A stretch of 11,485 bases of DNA from JBMTVN01 sp046047235 (GCA_046047235.1 JBJOII010000133.1:1-11485); one strand, 5' to 3'; positions 1-7,893 are shown, numbered from the stretch's first letter. Notes: a model not told the origin generated them from the letters alone. Program-made: numbers and translations.

Positions 1-257
1 ATTTCCAAAACGCGAGATCCAACGCAAGACGTCGGATACCTTTACAACTCTTTAGGAGAACACCCCAACGCCGCCGGGAGAGGCAGAACCAAACACAAAC
101 CCAACCTCTTCTAAAAGAATGAGTTACGAAAGCATACGACACATAGCTGACCCAAAATAAACCAATGTGGCACAAGACATGTTTGGGATCCATGCATAAC
201 CAGCTCAAATAGGCCTGATGCCAACAGAAACTTAACAACCAAATTAACGGAAAAAAT

Positions 258-875
258 ATGCTGAAGACAAAATTTACACGCAGAGTCAGCTACCTGGCCG
301 CCCTCACGGCAGCCGCCCTGAGTGTGGGGACCTCGAAAGCGGACATGCTACTCCACGTCGACCTGAGTGTAGTAAACCAACTCACCATTCGTGCAACCAC
401 CGGACTGTCCGCAGTGACCGCTTCAGTAGACGACGACACAGGCTTCACTTTGTTGGATTTCACGTATCAAAACATCAGCGCCTCCGGCACCGGGTCGACT
501 CTGGTTGATTACAACGGGACAAGTGATGGGGGTGTCCGCCTTTCGGATGCAGACGGGTTTATGAATTTGTGGGATATGGCGACTTCGGATCCACTCCAAT
601 TCACCGCTGGCAGTCAGGCTTTTACGGGAGAAGCAACTTGGACGCTAACTTCATCGCACTACGCTACATGGCTGAACGGGCCTTCTTCAGGAGATATCGT
701 GCTGGCGGACGCTTTTTACGTCCCGCTGGAAGGTGCCCCTGTTGTGGGGACATGGAGCCTCAATCTAGCTAGCACCTCTGTGCCGGATACATCGTCCACA
801 TTAGCGCTTCTGGCTCTGGGCATCTGCTGCCTCGCCTCCGTCCGCTACAAACACAAGGCCGAGGCTAACGCCTAG
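258..875 (+). CDS. Secreted protein with VPDSG-type exosortase sorting signal
   Basis: A 205-residue exported protein of unknown specific function. Residues 1-28 form a signal peptide: basic KTKFTRR, then a hydrophobic AALTAAALSVG stretch, with likely cleavage after SKA. The mature part is Ser/Thr/Gly/Asp-rich with no Cys until the tail and looks like a beta-rich surface protein; I recognise no catalytic motif. The C-terminus has the tripartite form of a PEP-CTERM-like sorting signal: VPDTSSTL at 175-182, a hydrophobic helix to about residue 195, then a basic end (RYKHK). VPD-S/T-x-S-T-L matches the verrucomicrobial VPDSG-CTERM class, which an exosortase is expected to process for surface anchoring or export into extracellular matrix. 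The exosortase itself is not in the window. The ATG at 258 gives a complete signal peptide; upstream AACGG is only a weak ribosome site. It is monocistronic and ends at a terminator. G and C are roughly balanced, unlike its strongly C-rich neighbours. Confidence 0.85.
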   Translation: MLKTKFTRRVSYLAALTAAALSVGTSKADMLLHVDLSVVNQLTIRATTGLSAVTASVDDDTGFTLLDFTYQNISASGTGSTLVDYNGTSDGGVRLSDADGFMNLWDMATSDPLQFTAGSQAFTGEATWTLTSSHYATWLNGPSSGDIVLADAFYVPLEGAPVVGTWSLNLASTSVPDTSSTLALLALGICCLASVRYKHKAEANA

Positions 876-931
876 TGGGATTGTCCGTGCGGGTTGAACT
901 CTGACCCCTTTCACCCCGCATTCACTCTCAG

Positions 932-972
932 CGCCGTTGCGCCTTCACCCGCGCAACGGCGTTTCTATTGTA
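932..972 (+). terminator. Intrinsic terminator after the sorting-signal protein gene
   Basis: A perfect 11-bp GC-rich stem (CGCCGTTGCGC at 932-942 pairing with 951-961) encloses an 8-base loop and is followed by a T-rich tail (TTTCTATTGT). It lies about 57 bases after the stop codon at 875, so it should end transcription of that gene. Confidence 0.85.
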
Positions 973-978
973 CCCCGC

Positions 979-1010
979 CCCCAATAGACGCTCGGACAAT
1001 CTATTTGTAA
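979..1010. repeat. Intergenic 32-bp imperfect repeat, copy 1
   Basis: This stretch matches 11390-11421 at 25 of 32 positions by hand alignment. The shared blocks are CCCCAATAG, GCTC, GAC, TCTATT and TAA in the same order and spacing. AATAGA (983-988) and TCTATT (1000-1005) can pair as a short hairpin with an 11-base loop. It sits between two convergent transcription units, just outside both terminators. The function is unknown; it could be a dispersed intergenic element or a protein-binding site. Confidence 0.45.
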
Positions 1011-1043
1011 GTCATTGTTCATCAACGCTTGGACCCAGATTAC

Positions 1044-1075
1044 AAAAAGGCCGTCCCCCACCCGGGAGGACGACC
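1044..1075 (-). terminator. Intrinsic terminator of the Gfo/Idh/MocA gene
   Basis: Read on the minus strand, GGTCGTCC (1075-1068) pairs with GGACGGCC (1056-1049) as an 8-bp stem with one G-U pair. It is followed directly by TTTTT (1048-1044). It lies about 20 bases past the stop codon of the minus-strand oxidoreductase gene and faces the terminator of the upstream plus-strand gene. Confidence 0.8.
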
Positions 1076-1094
1076 AACAGAACTCAACAAGGCC

Positions 1095-2510
1095 TTACAC
1101 CAGTTCCCAGCCCTTGCGGTAGGTGCCGTTAATGTAACCGTCTGCCTCTGGCGCGTTCGTCGCCTTCATCGCCGCAGCATCCCAGTCCAGCCGCTTGCCC
1201 ACCCGCATCGCCACCAACCCCAGCAGGCCCATCTCAGTCAAGGCCGCACCATATTCGAAGTTGGCACTGGCCGGTTCGCCCCCCTTGCAGGCATCCAGCC
1301 AATCCCGGTGGTGCCCATTGGATCGCGGGAGGGTCTTGGGAGGACGTTCGAAGTTATCCATCAAAGTCAAGGGCAGCAGCTTCGGCGCACCCGCCCAGCC
1401 CGGGCAGGTAATCATCCCCTTGCTGCCAACAAACAAGGTGCCGTTACCCCCCGCCCCCAGCTGATCCTCCGGATCCAGACCCTCAGGTCGCGCCGGACGC
1501 AGCCCGCCGTCATACCAGGTAAAGGTGACCGGAGGCATCTTGCCCCGCGCCGGGAATTTGTAAGTGTATAACCCCCCGGCCGGCGCCATGTAGGAATCCA
1601 CCCCGCCTGCCCCGCTAGCCTCTACGGTCCTCGGAGCCTTCAGGTCCAACGCCCAACAGGCATTGTCAAAGTTATGACAAAAGAAATCACCAATCGGCGC
1701 CGTGCCAAAGTCCCAATAATCCCGCCATGTCACCGGGTTATAGGCCGAGCTGTACGGACGCTCCTCGCGCGGCCCCAGCCACAAATCCCAGTTCACCCCC
1801 TTGGGCACCGGCTCTGTCTGCGGCTTGCCCTGTGTGTATTTCTTGCTCCATCGGCTCGCGCTGGTCCAGGCGTGCACCTCGCGCACCTCGCCGATCACCC
1901 CTGCCCACAACCACTCACACGTTTGCCGAATACCATCCCCGGAATGCCCCTGGTTGCCCATCTGCGTGGCCACCCCTGTCTCCTTGGCGACCTGCGCCAT
2001 CAACCGCGCCTCACGGATATTGTGTGTCAGCGGCTTCTCGCAATACGCATGTTTCCCCATCCGCATCGCAGGAATACAGACCGTCGCATGCATGTGATCC
2101 GGCGTCGCACAAAGCACCGCATCAATGTCCTTCTCCTTCTCCAGCATCACCCGGAAATCGACATAGTCCGCCACTTTGAAATTCGGCGTCTTCTCGGCGT
2201 AATGCTTCTCCGCCTCCGCCTTCACCGGCAACCGCCCCGCGACACCCCGGAAATAAAAATCCTCAAGATCCGAATGCTCCACAGGATCCGCCACCGCAAT
2301 CACCTGCGCGTCCTCCAGCGGATACAAGCCACGCAAATTCGTGCGCCCCTGCCCCCCGCAACCCACAATAGCAATGTTCACTCTCTCACTCGGCGGCACA
2401 AATCGAGGACCACCAAGCACATGCCGCGGAACCACACTCACCGCTGCACCTAAAACCGCCGCCTGACTCAAAAACCGCCGGCGACTCACACGATTACTGG
2501 AACTCTTCAT
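1095..2510 (-). CDS. Tat-exported Gfo/Idh/MocA family oxidoreductase
   Basis: A 471-residue NAD(P)-dependent dehydrogenase of the glucose-fructose oxidoreductase / inositol dehydrogenase / MocA superfamily. The N-terminus is a twin-arginine signal (SRRRFLSQAAVLGAAVSV, from residue 9), so it probably acts folded in the periplasm with pre-loaded cofactor. The Rossmann fold begins at VNIAIVGCGGQG (44-55). CEKPLTHN (157-164) is the superfamily's conserved EKP segment, with the lysine at the active site. GDFFCHNFDNACWAL (274-288) supplies the D-x-x-x-H pattern of the substrate-binding domain. The C-terminal domain resembles the bacterial type seen in many Planctomycetes and Verrucomicrobia paralogues. 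Substrates of this family are sugars, inositols or their derivatives; the exact one cannot be inferred. The start at 2510 gives the complete Tat signal, though no clear Shine-Dalgarno precedes it. It is divergent from the aldo/keto reductase gene, another Tat-exported redox enzyme, which hints at shared carbohydrate metabolism without proving it. Its codons are mostly G-ending, in contrast to the plus-strand genes. Confidence 0.93.
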   Translation of the reverse strand: MKSSSNRVSRRRFLSQAAVLGAAVSVVPRHVLGGPRFVPPSERVNIAIVGCGGQGRTNLRGLYPLEDAQVIAVADPVEHSDLEDFYFRGVAGRLPVKAEAEKHYAEKTPNFKVADYVDFRVMLEKEKDIDAVLCATPDHMHATVCIPAMRMGKHAYCEKPLTHNIREARLMAQVAKETGVATQMGNQGHSGDGIRQTCEWLWAGVIGEVREVHAWTSASRWSKKYTQGKPQTEPVPKGVNWDLWLGPREERPYSSAYNPVTWRDYWDFGTAPIGDFFCHNFDNACWALDLKAPRTVEASGAGGVDSYMAPAGGLYTYKFPARGKMPPVTFTWYDGGLRPARPEGLDPEDQLGAGGNGTLFVGSKGMITCPGWAGAPKLLPLTLMDNFERPPKTLPRSNGHHRDWLDACKGGEPASANFEYGAALTEMGLLGLVAMRVGKRLDWDAAAMKATNAPEADGYINGTYRKGWELV

Positions 2511-2693
2511 AGCTCAAGGTATAGGACTGTTCGATTCACGCCGCTCTCCAGCGGCCCATGGGGTCAATCGCCGCAAACTAGCAAGCCACCCTCTACGCCG
2601 CAATCACCGATCAATCACCTCCGGAAACCGAACCTCGCCCCCCACCAAAACCAGTTGCGGATCCCCAGAACCTGCCCCATCGTATCCCAACCC

Positions 2694-3689
2694 ATGAAAA
2701 GAAGAGCCTTCATCCGCATGGTCGGTGGAGCCGGCCTCAGCGCCATCAGCCTCGAACGCCTCCTCGCCGACGTCAAACCTGCCGACGATATCACCAAGCG
2801 GGTCCAGGGACTTCCATATCGGAAGCTCGGCCGTACCGGAGCGGAGATTTCCATCATCGGCTTCCCCGGCCTCGCCCTCATGCGCGAAGACCAAACCAGC
2901 TCTGACCAGGCCGTCCGCCATGCCTTCGATCGCGGACTCAATTACTACGACGTCGCACCCGCCTACGGGCGCGATGGAGAATGTGAGATCAAACTCGGCA
3001 CCGCTCTCCAGCAACTGAAACGCGACGACTACTTCCTCTCCTGCAAAACCAAGGCCCGCGACAAGGACGGCGCAAAACAGGAACTCGACTGCTCCCTGCA
3101 ACGCCTCAAAACTGATCACTTCGACCTCTACCAGCTCCACCACGTCGTAACCCCAGAGGATACCCGCAAGGCCTTCGGACCCGGCGGCGCCATGGAGACC
3201 CTCCTCCAAGCCCGCAAGGAAGGAAAAGTGAAGTGGCTCGGCTTCTCTGCCCACAGCACCCAGGGCGCCCTGACCGCCCTCCAAAACCATGACTTCGACA
3301 CGGTCATGTTCCCTGTCAGTTTCGCCGATTACTACCTCCGGGATTTCAGCCGCGACGTCCTGGCCCTCGCCGAACAAAAGGGAGCAGCCGTCATCGCCAT
3401 CAAACCCATGAGCATGGGCGCCTGGCCCGAAGGCGTGAAACGCACCCGCGAATGGTGGTACCGCACTACAGAAACGCCCGAGGAAATCAGCCTCTCCCTC
3501 CGCTTCTCGCTCTCCATGCGTGGCGTCGTTACCGGGATCCCTCCCTCCTTCGTTGACCTGCTCGACAAAGCCATCACTGCTGCCAATTCCTACAAACCCG
3601 CCACCAGCAACGACCGGGAAGAACTGCGCGAGCTCGCCACAAGCTGCGAAGCTCTCTTCACCCGGGAAGACAACCTCGGCAACGCCTAA
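2694..3689 (+). CDS. Tat-exported aldo/keto reductase
   Basis: A 331-residue NAD(P)H-dependent oxidoreductase of the aldo/keto reductase superfamily, which reduces aldehydes or ketones, often sugar-derived. The (beta/alpha)8 barrel begins near PYRKLGRTGAEISIIGFPG (41-59). The catalytic tetrad is visible: Asp86 and Tyr91 in NYYDVAPAYG, Lys118 in FLSCKT, and His149 in DLYQLHH. Residues 1-24 (MKRRAFIRMVGGAGLSA...) form a twin-arginine signal, so export in folded form is expected. The ATG at 2694 is preferred because it starts immediately before the Tat signal; a TTG at 2655 would add 13 residues ahead of it. No Shine-Dalgarno is visible. It has no C-terminal iron-sulphur cluster cysteines such as some exported relatives carry. 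It lies divergent from the Gfo/Idh/MocA gene across 183 bases that must hold both promoters, and convergent with the tandem kinase-like gene. The substrate is unknown. Confidence 0.92.
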   Translation: MKRRAFIRMVGGAGLSAISLERLLADVKPADDITKRVQGLPYRKLGRTGAEISIIGFPGLALMREDQTSSDQAVRHAFDRGLNYYDVAPAYGRDGECEIKLGTALQQLKRDDYFLSCKTKARDKDGAKQELDCSLQRLKTDHFDLYQLHHVVTPEDTRKAFGPGGAMETLLQARKEGKVKWLGFSAHSTQGALTALQNHDFDTVMFPVSFADYYLRDFSRDVLALAEQKGAAVIAIKPMSMGAWPEGVKRTREWWYRTTETPEEISLSLRFSLSMRGVVTGIPPSFVDLLDKAITAANSYKPATSNDREELRELATSCEALFTREDNLGNA

Positions 3690-3720
3690 ACAAATCCCCC
3701 GCTCCAAATCCCCCCTCCCC

Positions 3721-3753
3721 AAGGGCTGCCGGCTCCCACACCGCGCAGCCCTT
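3721..3753. terminator. Possible bidirectional hairpin between convergent genes
   Basis: A perfect 9-bp stem (AAGGGCTGC at 3721-3729 with GCAGCCCTT at 3745-3753) encloses a 15-base loop that can extend by CGG/CCG. It lies 31 bases after the aldo/keto reductase stop, and its right arm overlaps the TAA stop codon of the minus-strand gene. No T-tract follows on either strand, so termination is uncertain; it may instead stabilise mRNA 3' ends. Confidence 0.4.
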
Positions 3754-5461
3754 ACCCTATCCGCCTCAATAACTCAAAACTACAAAGCCGCACCTCCGGC
3801 AAACCCTCGTCGTCCAAAACCAAACGACAGTTCGCATCAAAGGAAATCAGCAGATGATCCGGCTTCGGATCCAAGTCCTCAATCCCCGCCAAAGCCATCC
3901 TGTCCGCCACCATCCGCATCAACGCCTGCACCTGCCCCGCATCGAGCAAACCCTTGGCCTGCGCACTCGCAACATCCACCCCCCAATACCGACGCTTCTC
4001 GTCCATCGCCAGCAACTCGTCCGGCCCATTCCAAAAACCCCAGACAGTGATGTAATCACGATCCGAACTCAGCACCACCCCACCCTCCGGAGTCTTCAAA
4101 TCCGCCATCACCAACATCCTCCTCTCGTCCACCAACACCCGCGTCGCATCCCGCTGACTCCCCGTCTGGTAAATCGCCCGCGGATATACGGTCTTCAACC
4201 CGGACCTCGTCAGCTCCATCGCCAGCGAAAACTCCTCAAACGGGCTGTTGTAACCATGCTCCAAAACCGCAGACCTCCGCTTCTCACTGTCCGCAGACAA
4301 TGCCGGATCCCCCATGCGCGAAACACGCCATACCAGATTCACGTTGTCCTTCGTCTGCGTGTAACACACCTGGTTCACCTCCGACAAACGCTGCTTCGGC
4401 GTCCGCCTCCAGCGCTCCGGCAAAAAGAAATTGAACAAGTCCGGATCCTTACCCACCACCCAAAGCAAACCCCCGGTGCTCTGCGCATGCCCCGTCACAT
4501 AATCCACCCCCATCACCTGCACCGCCTTCAAATGCGCCGGCATGGGCTTGCTGCGCCCATGGTTGAACCGGTGCGCCATGTGCCGCAGATAAAAACGCCG
4601 GGTCGCGTTGCGAACCATCTGCTCGTGCTCCTGCGTCCGCTGCAATAGCTCGTAGTCGATCAGGGAATAAACAAACTGCCGGTTGCGGTCCCGCAACAAC
4701 GACCCGTCCGGCTGGGGCCGCAAAATAATGTGCTGCGGCTTCATGTCCACGACCCGATACCCCTTCTGCTCCAACTCGTGAATCACCAGGTGATTCGCCT
4801 GGGACAAAAACCGCGCACGATGCCTCCCGCGCAACCTCAAGTAATCCGCCGTCTCCACCGCATCCAAACCTTTCACCCAACTAAACAACACAACGTACTG
4901 CCGCAAGATGTCGATCTCCACCCCGGGATGCTGCGCAATCTTCGCGTTGATCTTGTCCTCCGATCGCCCCGTCTGCCAGAGCTGGAGCCGCTTCGACGGC
5001 ACGTAAATCGCCATCGGCCTCTGCGTTAAAATATGAATACCCCGCGGCCCCGTCCGCCCCGCCCTCAACTCCATCAACAACGAAAACTCCTCAAACGGAC
5101 TGTTGAACTCCGCGTTCACAAACTGGTTCACCGTCAGCGTGTCCACCGGAACCACCTCCCCAACCCGCGAAAACTTCACCACCAAATCCAAAGCCATCCC
5201 CTCAACCTGCCTCGTCGGTACCCGATAGACCCGACTCGTCCCCTCCAACCGCTCGCGATTCGCCTCAAACCACTCCCGCTCATACCAGTTCTCCGGCAGT
5301 AACTGCTTCCAAAGCCGAACCCCATACCGCGTCAAATATAAATCACCCCCGTCCACCGTCTTCACATGACAATAATCCACCCCCAAAAAACTCATCACCT
5401 CAAAGCCCTCAGGCAAATCCGCCGGTAAACAAACCGGTACCCGACGCGAAATCGCGTTCAT
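3752..5461 (-). CDS. Tandem kinase-like / pseudokinase-like protein, unrecognised family
   Basis: I do not recognise this as a named family. Residue numbers here count from the TTG at 5518 (longest frame, 588 residues); the chosen ATG at 5461 is residue 20. The protein is an internal duplication of two halves (about 40-294 and 332-588) sharing GVDY, LPExW, SRxGxxxP and NSPFEEFSLxMEL at like positions. Each half follows a protein-kinase order: a beta3-like lysine (LVVK115), Glu143/144 in NSPFEEF as a possible alphaC glutamate, a hinge-like YVVLFSWVKG, a catalytic-loop-like VVD258MKPQHIIL, and a metal-binding-like LID288YELL. In the second half the lysine is Arg398 (LVWR) and the DFG-like aspartate is Ser580 (LCSFELL), while D550PKPDHLL persists, so that half resembles a pseudokinase. 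There is no signal peptide or membrane segment, so it is likely cytoplasmic. The ATG at 5461 is chosen because GAGGAG lies 9 bases upstream; an ATG at 5512 and TTG at 5518 are alternatives. It is divergent from pckG. The fold is inference. Confidence 0.8.
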   Translation of the reverse strand: MNAISRRVPVCLPADLPEGFEVMSFLGVDYCHVKTVDGGDLYLTRYGVRLWKQLLPENWYEREWFEANRERLEGTSRVYRVPTRQVEGMALDLVVKFSRVGEVVPVDTLTVNQFVNAEFNSPFEEFSLLMELRAGRTGPRGIHILTQRPMAIYVPSKRLQLWQTGRSEDKINAKIAQHPGVEIDILRQYVVLFSWVKGLDAVETADYLRLRGRHRARFLSQANHLVIHELEQKGYRVVDMKPQHIILRPQPDGSLLRDRNRQFVYSLIDYELLQRTQEHEQMVRNATRRFYLRHMAHRFNHGRSKPMPAHLKAVQVMGVDYVTGHAQSTGGLLWVVGKDPDLFNFFLPERWRRTPKQRLSEVNQVCYTQTKDNVNLVWRVSRMGDPALSADSEKRRSAVLEHGYNSPFEEFSLAMELTRSGLKTVYPRAIYQTGSQRDATRVLVDERRMLVMADLKTPEGGVVLSSDRDYITVWGFWNGPDELLAMDEKRRYWGVDVASAQAKGLLDAGQVQALMRMVADRMALAGIEDLDPKPDHLLISFDANCRLVLDDEGLPEVRLCSFELLRRIG

Positions 5462-5570
5462 CGATGCCGTCTCCTCAACGGGAGGATCCGGCACCGCATC
5501 AAACAAGTGCATGCCCAAAACCTACTGCCACCATCACCACGCTCAAGCGGCTTCGCCCCGCCAGCAATAA

Positions 5571-5644
5571 GTAATAGTCGAACCCATGTTAAGCAGAAGC
5601 AGACCGACTGTTTAACGCTAAAGACGCCAATGACTATCATTAAC
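5571..5644. promoter_or_regulatory. Nested inverted repeats in the kinase-like/pckG divergent region
   Basis: The gap between the kinase-like gene and pckG (about 5513-5845) holds no supported gene. Its one clear structure is an inverted repeat GTTAAGCAG (5588-5596) with CTGTTTAAC (5608-5616), eight of nine complementary plus one G-T, with half-site centres 20 bases apart. This is nested inside a weaker pair, ATAGTC (5574-5579) with GACTAT (5632-5637). The stretch is A/T-richer than the flanking genes, as expected of a promoter region. A dimeric regulator site or an mRNA leader structure for either gene is possible. I could not place convincing -35/-10 boxes, and 5650-5845 shows nothing further. 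Confidence 0.3.
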
Positions 5645-5845
5645 CAGCCAACTACCTGACAAAAAGCCCTCCCGCCAGACTTGTCTACCACTGCTCAATC
5701 CGGTTATGAACATTACCCGCATGGCAGAACCCAACAGCGTCCAAACGCCAGCAACGACACTCCACGGTCACGGCACGCCATGCGCTTCCCACCACCATCA
5801 CCCCCAACCTAACCCGCCCTCTCCCGGGCAAACCCTATCGTAACC

Positions 5846-7651
5846 ATGCCCAATACCCCCACAAACCACACCGGACTCCTCGCCTGGGTGCAGGAGATCA
5901 CCGAACTCTGCCAACCCGCCAATGTCCACTGGTGCGATGGGTCCGAGGCCGAATACCAATCCCTCTGTGACCTCATGGTCCAATCCGGCACCTTCACCAA
6001 GCTCAACGAAGAAAAACGCCCTGGATGCTACCTCGCGCGCTCTCACCCCAGCGACGTCGCCCGCGTCGAAGACCGCACCTTCATCTGTAGCCGAAATAAG
6101 GAGGACGCCGGACCCACCAATAACTGGGCCGACCCCGACCAAATGCGCGCCAAACTCAAGGAGATCTTCCGCGGCGCCATGCAGGGCCGAACCATGTACG
6201 TCATCCCGTTCTGCATGGGGCCACTCAACTCCCCCCTCGCCAAGGTCGGCATCGAAATCACCGACTCCCCCTACGTCGTCACCAACATGCGCATCATGAC
6301 CCACATGGGCTCGGATGCTCTCCACAAACTCGGCTCTAACGGCGAGTTCATCCCCTGCCTCCACTCCGTCGGAGCACCCCTCCAACCCGGCCAGGAAGAC
6401 GTCCCCTGGCCCTGTGAACCCGACCCCGCCAATAAATATATCGTCCACTTCCCCGAGGACTCCTCCATCTGGTCCTATGGCTCCGGCTACGGTGGCAACG
6501 CACTCCTCGGTAAAAAATGCCTCGCCCTCCGCATCGCCTCCATCGTCGCCCGCAAAGAAGGTTGGCTGGCCGAACACATGCTCATCCTCAGCCTGACCTC
6601 CCCAGCCGGCAAAACCCAATACATCGCCGCCGCCTTCCCCAGCGCCTGCGGTAAAACCAACCTCGCCATGATGCAACCCACCCTCCCCGGCTGGACCGTG
6701 CGCTGCCTCGGCGATGACATCGCCTGGATCCGACTCGATAAAGACGGACGCCTCTACGCCATGAACCCGGAAACCGGCTTCTTCGGCGTCGCCCCCGGAA
6801 CCTCCACCCGATCCAACCCAAACGCCGTCGCCACCTTCGCCTCCAATAGTATCTTCACCAACGTCCTGCTCACCCCCGACGGCGACGTCTGGTGGGAAGA
6901 TATGGGCGTCCCCGCCCCCGCCAAAGGCATCGATTGGCAAGGGAATGAATGGACCCCCGATTGCGGCAGAAAGGGGGCCCACCCCAATGCCCGCTTCACC
7001 GCCCCCGCCAGCCAATGCCCCGTCATAGACAAAGACTGGCAAAACCCCGACGGAGTCCCCATCTCCGCCATCCTCTTCGGCGGCCGCCGCCCCACCACCA
7101 TCCCGCTCGTTAACGAAGCCTTCAGCTGGGAACACGCCGTCTTCATGGGCTCAGCCGCCGGCTCCGAAACCACCGCAGCCGCCCTCGGCCAAGCCGGTGT
7201 CCTCCGCCGCGACCCCTTCGCCATGCTCCCCTTCTGTGGCTATCACATGGGCGATTACCTCAGCCATTGGCTCAACCTCGCCAACCGCACCGACCGCGCC
7301 AAACTCCCTCGCGTGTTCTTCGTCAATTGGTTCCGTAAAAGTGACGACGGACGCTGGCTCTGGCCCGGCTTCGGTGAAAATAGCCGGGTCCTCAAATGGA
7401 TCTGCGAACGCGTCGAAGGAACCGGCAGCGCCGTCGAAAGCCCCATCGGCTTCCTGCCCGCTCAGGACGCCCTCGACCTCGATGGTCTGCAACTCGACCC
7501 CGATGATATCCGGGAACTCCTCGGCGTAGATAAAAAGGGCTGGCTCAACGAAGTCGACGACGTGGAGAAAAACTACGCCCGCTTCGGATCCCAGCTGCCC
7601 ACTGCGCTCGCAGACCAGCTCACTGAACTCCGAAAGCGGCTCCAAGCCTGA
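5846..7651 (+). CDS. pckG: Phosphoenolpyruvate carboxykinase (GTP)
   Basis: A 601-residue cytoplasmic enzyme (EC 4.1.1.32) converting oxaloacetate + GTP to PEP + CO2 + GDP, the entry step of gluconeogenesis; it can run in reverse as an anaplerotic step. The length is typical of the GTP class and the motifs are intact: PEP-binding R65 in YLARSHPSDVARVE, Y215 in GSGYGGN, metal-ligand K224 in GKKC and H244 in LAEHMLI, and the P-loop FPSACGKTN (264-272) with hyper-reactive Cys268. The kinase-2 aspartates are D290/D291 in CLGDDIAWIR. The spacing from Y215 to K224, H244, C268 and D291 equals that of the vertebrate enzyme (a constant offset of 20), so I see no active-site loss. The ATG at 5846 matches the usual family N-terminus (LLAWVQEITELCQPANVHWCDGS). 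There is no Shine-Dalgarno upstream. The gene stands alone: divergent promoter region upstream, strong terminator downstream. Codons end overwhelmingly in C. Confidence 0.98.
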   Translation: MPNTPTNHTGLLAWVQEITELCQPANVHWCDGSEAEYQSLCDLMVQSGTFTKLNEEKRPGCYLARSHPSDVARVEDRTFICSRNKEDAGPTNNWADPDQMRAKLKEIFRGAMQGRTMYVIPFCMGPLNSPLAKVGIEITDSPYVVTNMRIMTHMGSDALHKLGSNGEFIPCLHSVGAPLQPGQEDVPWPCEPDPANKYIVHFPEDSSIWSYGSGYGGNALLGKKCLALRIASIVARKEGWLAEHMLILSLTSPAGKTQYIAAAFPSACGKTNLAMMQPTLPGWTVRCLGDDIAWIRLDKDGRLYAMNPETGFFGVAPGTSTRSNPNAVATFASNSIFTNVLLTPDGDVWWEDMGVPAPAKGIDWQGNEWTPDCGRKGAHPNARFTAPASQCPVIDKDWQNPDGVPISAILFGGRRPTTIPLVNEAFSWEHAVFMGSAAGSETTAAALGQAGVLRRDPFAMLPFCGYHMGDYLSHWLNLANRTDRAKLPRVFFVNWFRKSDDGRWLWPGFGENSRVLKWICERVEGTGSAVESPIGFLPAQDALDLDGLQLDPDDIRELLGVDKKGWLNEVDDVEKNYARFGSQLPTALADQLTELRKRLQA

Positions 7652-7691
7652 GCCCCAGCCCAGATACAACTCCTTACCCATACCCTCACCC

Positions 7692-7729
7692 CGAACGCCA
7701 TGCCCCCCCGCCATGGCGTTCGTCGTTTT
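7692..7729 (+). terminator. Intrinsic terminator of pckG
   Basis: A perfect 11-bp stem (CGAACGCCATG at 7692-7702 with CATGGCGTTCG at 7712-7722) has a 9-base C-rich loop and is followed by TCGTTTT. It lies about 40 bases after the pckG stop and separates that gene from the cytochrome operon downstream. Confidence 0.85.
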
Positions 7730-7893
7730 CAGAGGGCTCCCAAGCCCGAATGATATTGCCCGCTCCACGATTTGTTCCCTCGCTTTACACCTGCACCATC
7801 CGACATCAGCCTCAACCCGCAAATCACTCCGCTCCAAAAGCCCGATGGCGGCTCTCTCTCGATCACCAAAGAGAACGTCAAACTGCCACAAAA

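Noticed and set aside
168..185. TGGCAC upstream of the sorting-signal gene as a sigma-54 promoter
   Set aside because: The -24-like TGGCAC is present, but the -12 element at the right spacing reads GT rather than GC and the TTGC context is missing.
2655..2693. Upstream TTG start for the aldo/keto reductase
   Set aside because: It would put 13 residues ahead of the Tat signal, whose MKRRAF begins exactly at the ATG at 2694.
2604..3722. Minus-strand open frame of 372 codons opposite the aldo/keto reductase
   Set aside because: It mirrors a gene with a complete catalytic tetrad, and its translation has no recognisable domain. It is a GC-rich antisense artefact.
5458..5691. Small minus-strand frame with a hydrophobic stretch upstream of the kinase-like gene
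   Set aside because: It begins with GTG, overlaps the kinase-like start and shows no ribosome site. The hydrophobicity is limited to one short stretch, so I do not support it as a gene.
5798..7135. Long minus-strand open frame of 445 codons opposite pckG
   Set aside because: It is antisense to an intact, motif-complete PEP carboxykinase. Its Gly/Glu/Asp/Ala-rich low-complexity translation is what C-ending codons give in the opposite frame.
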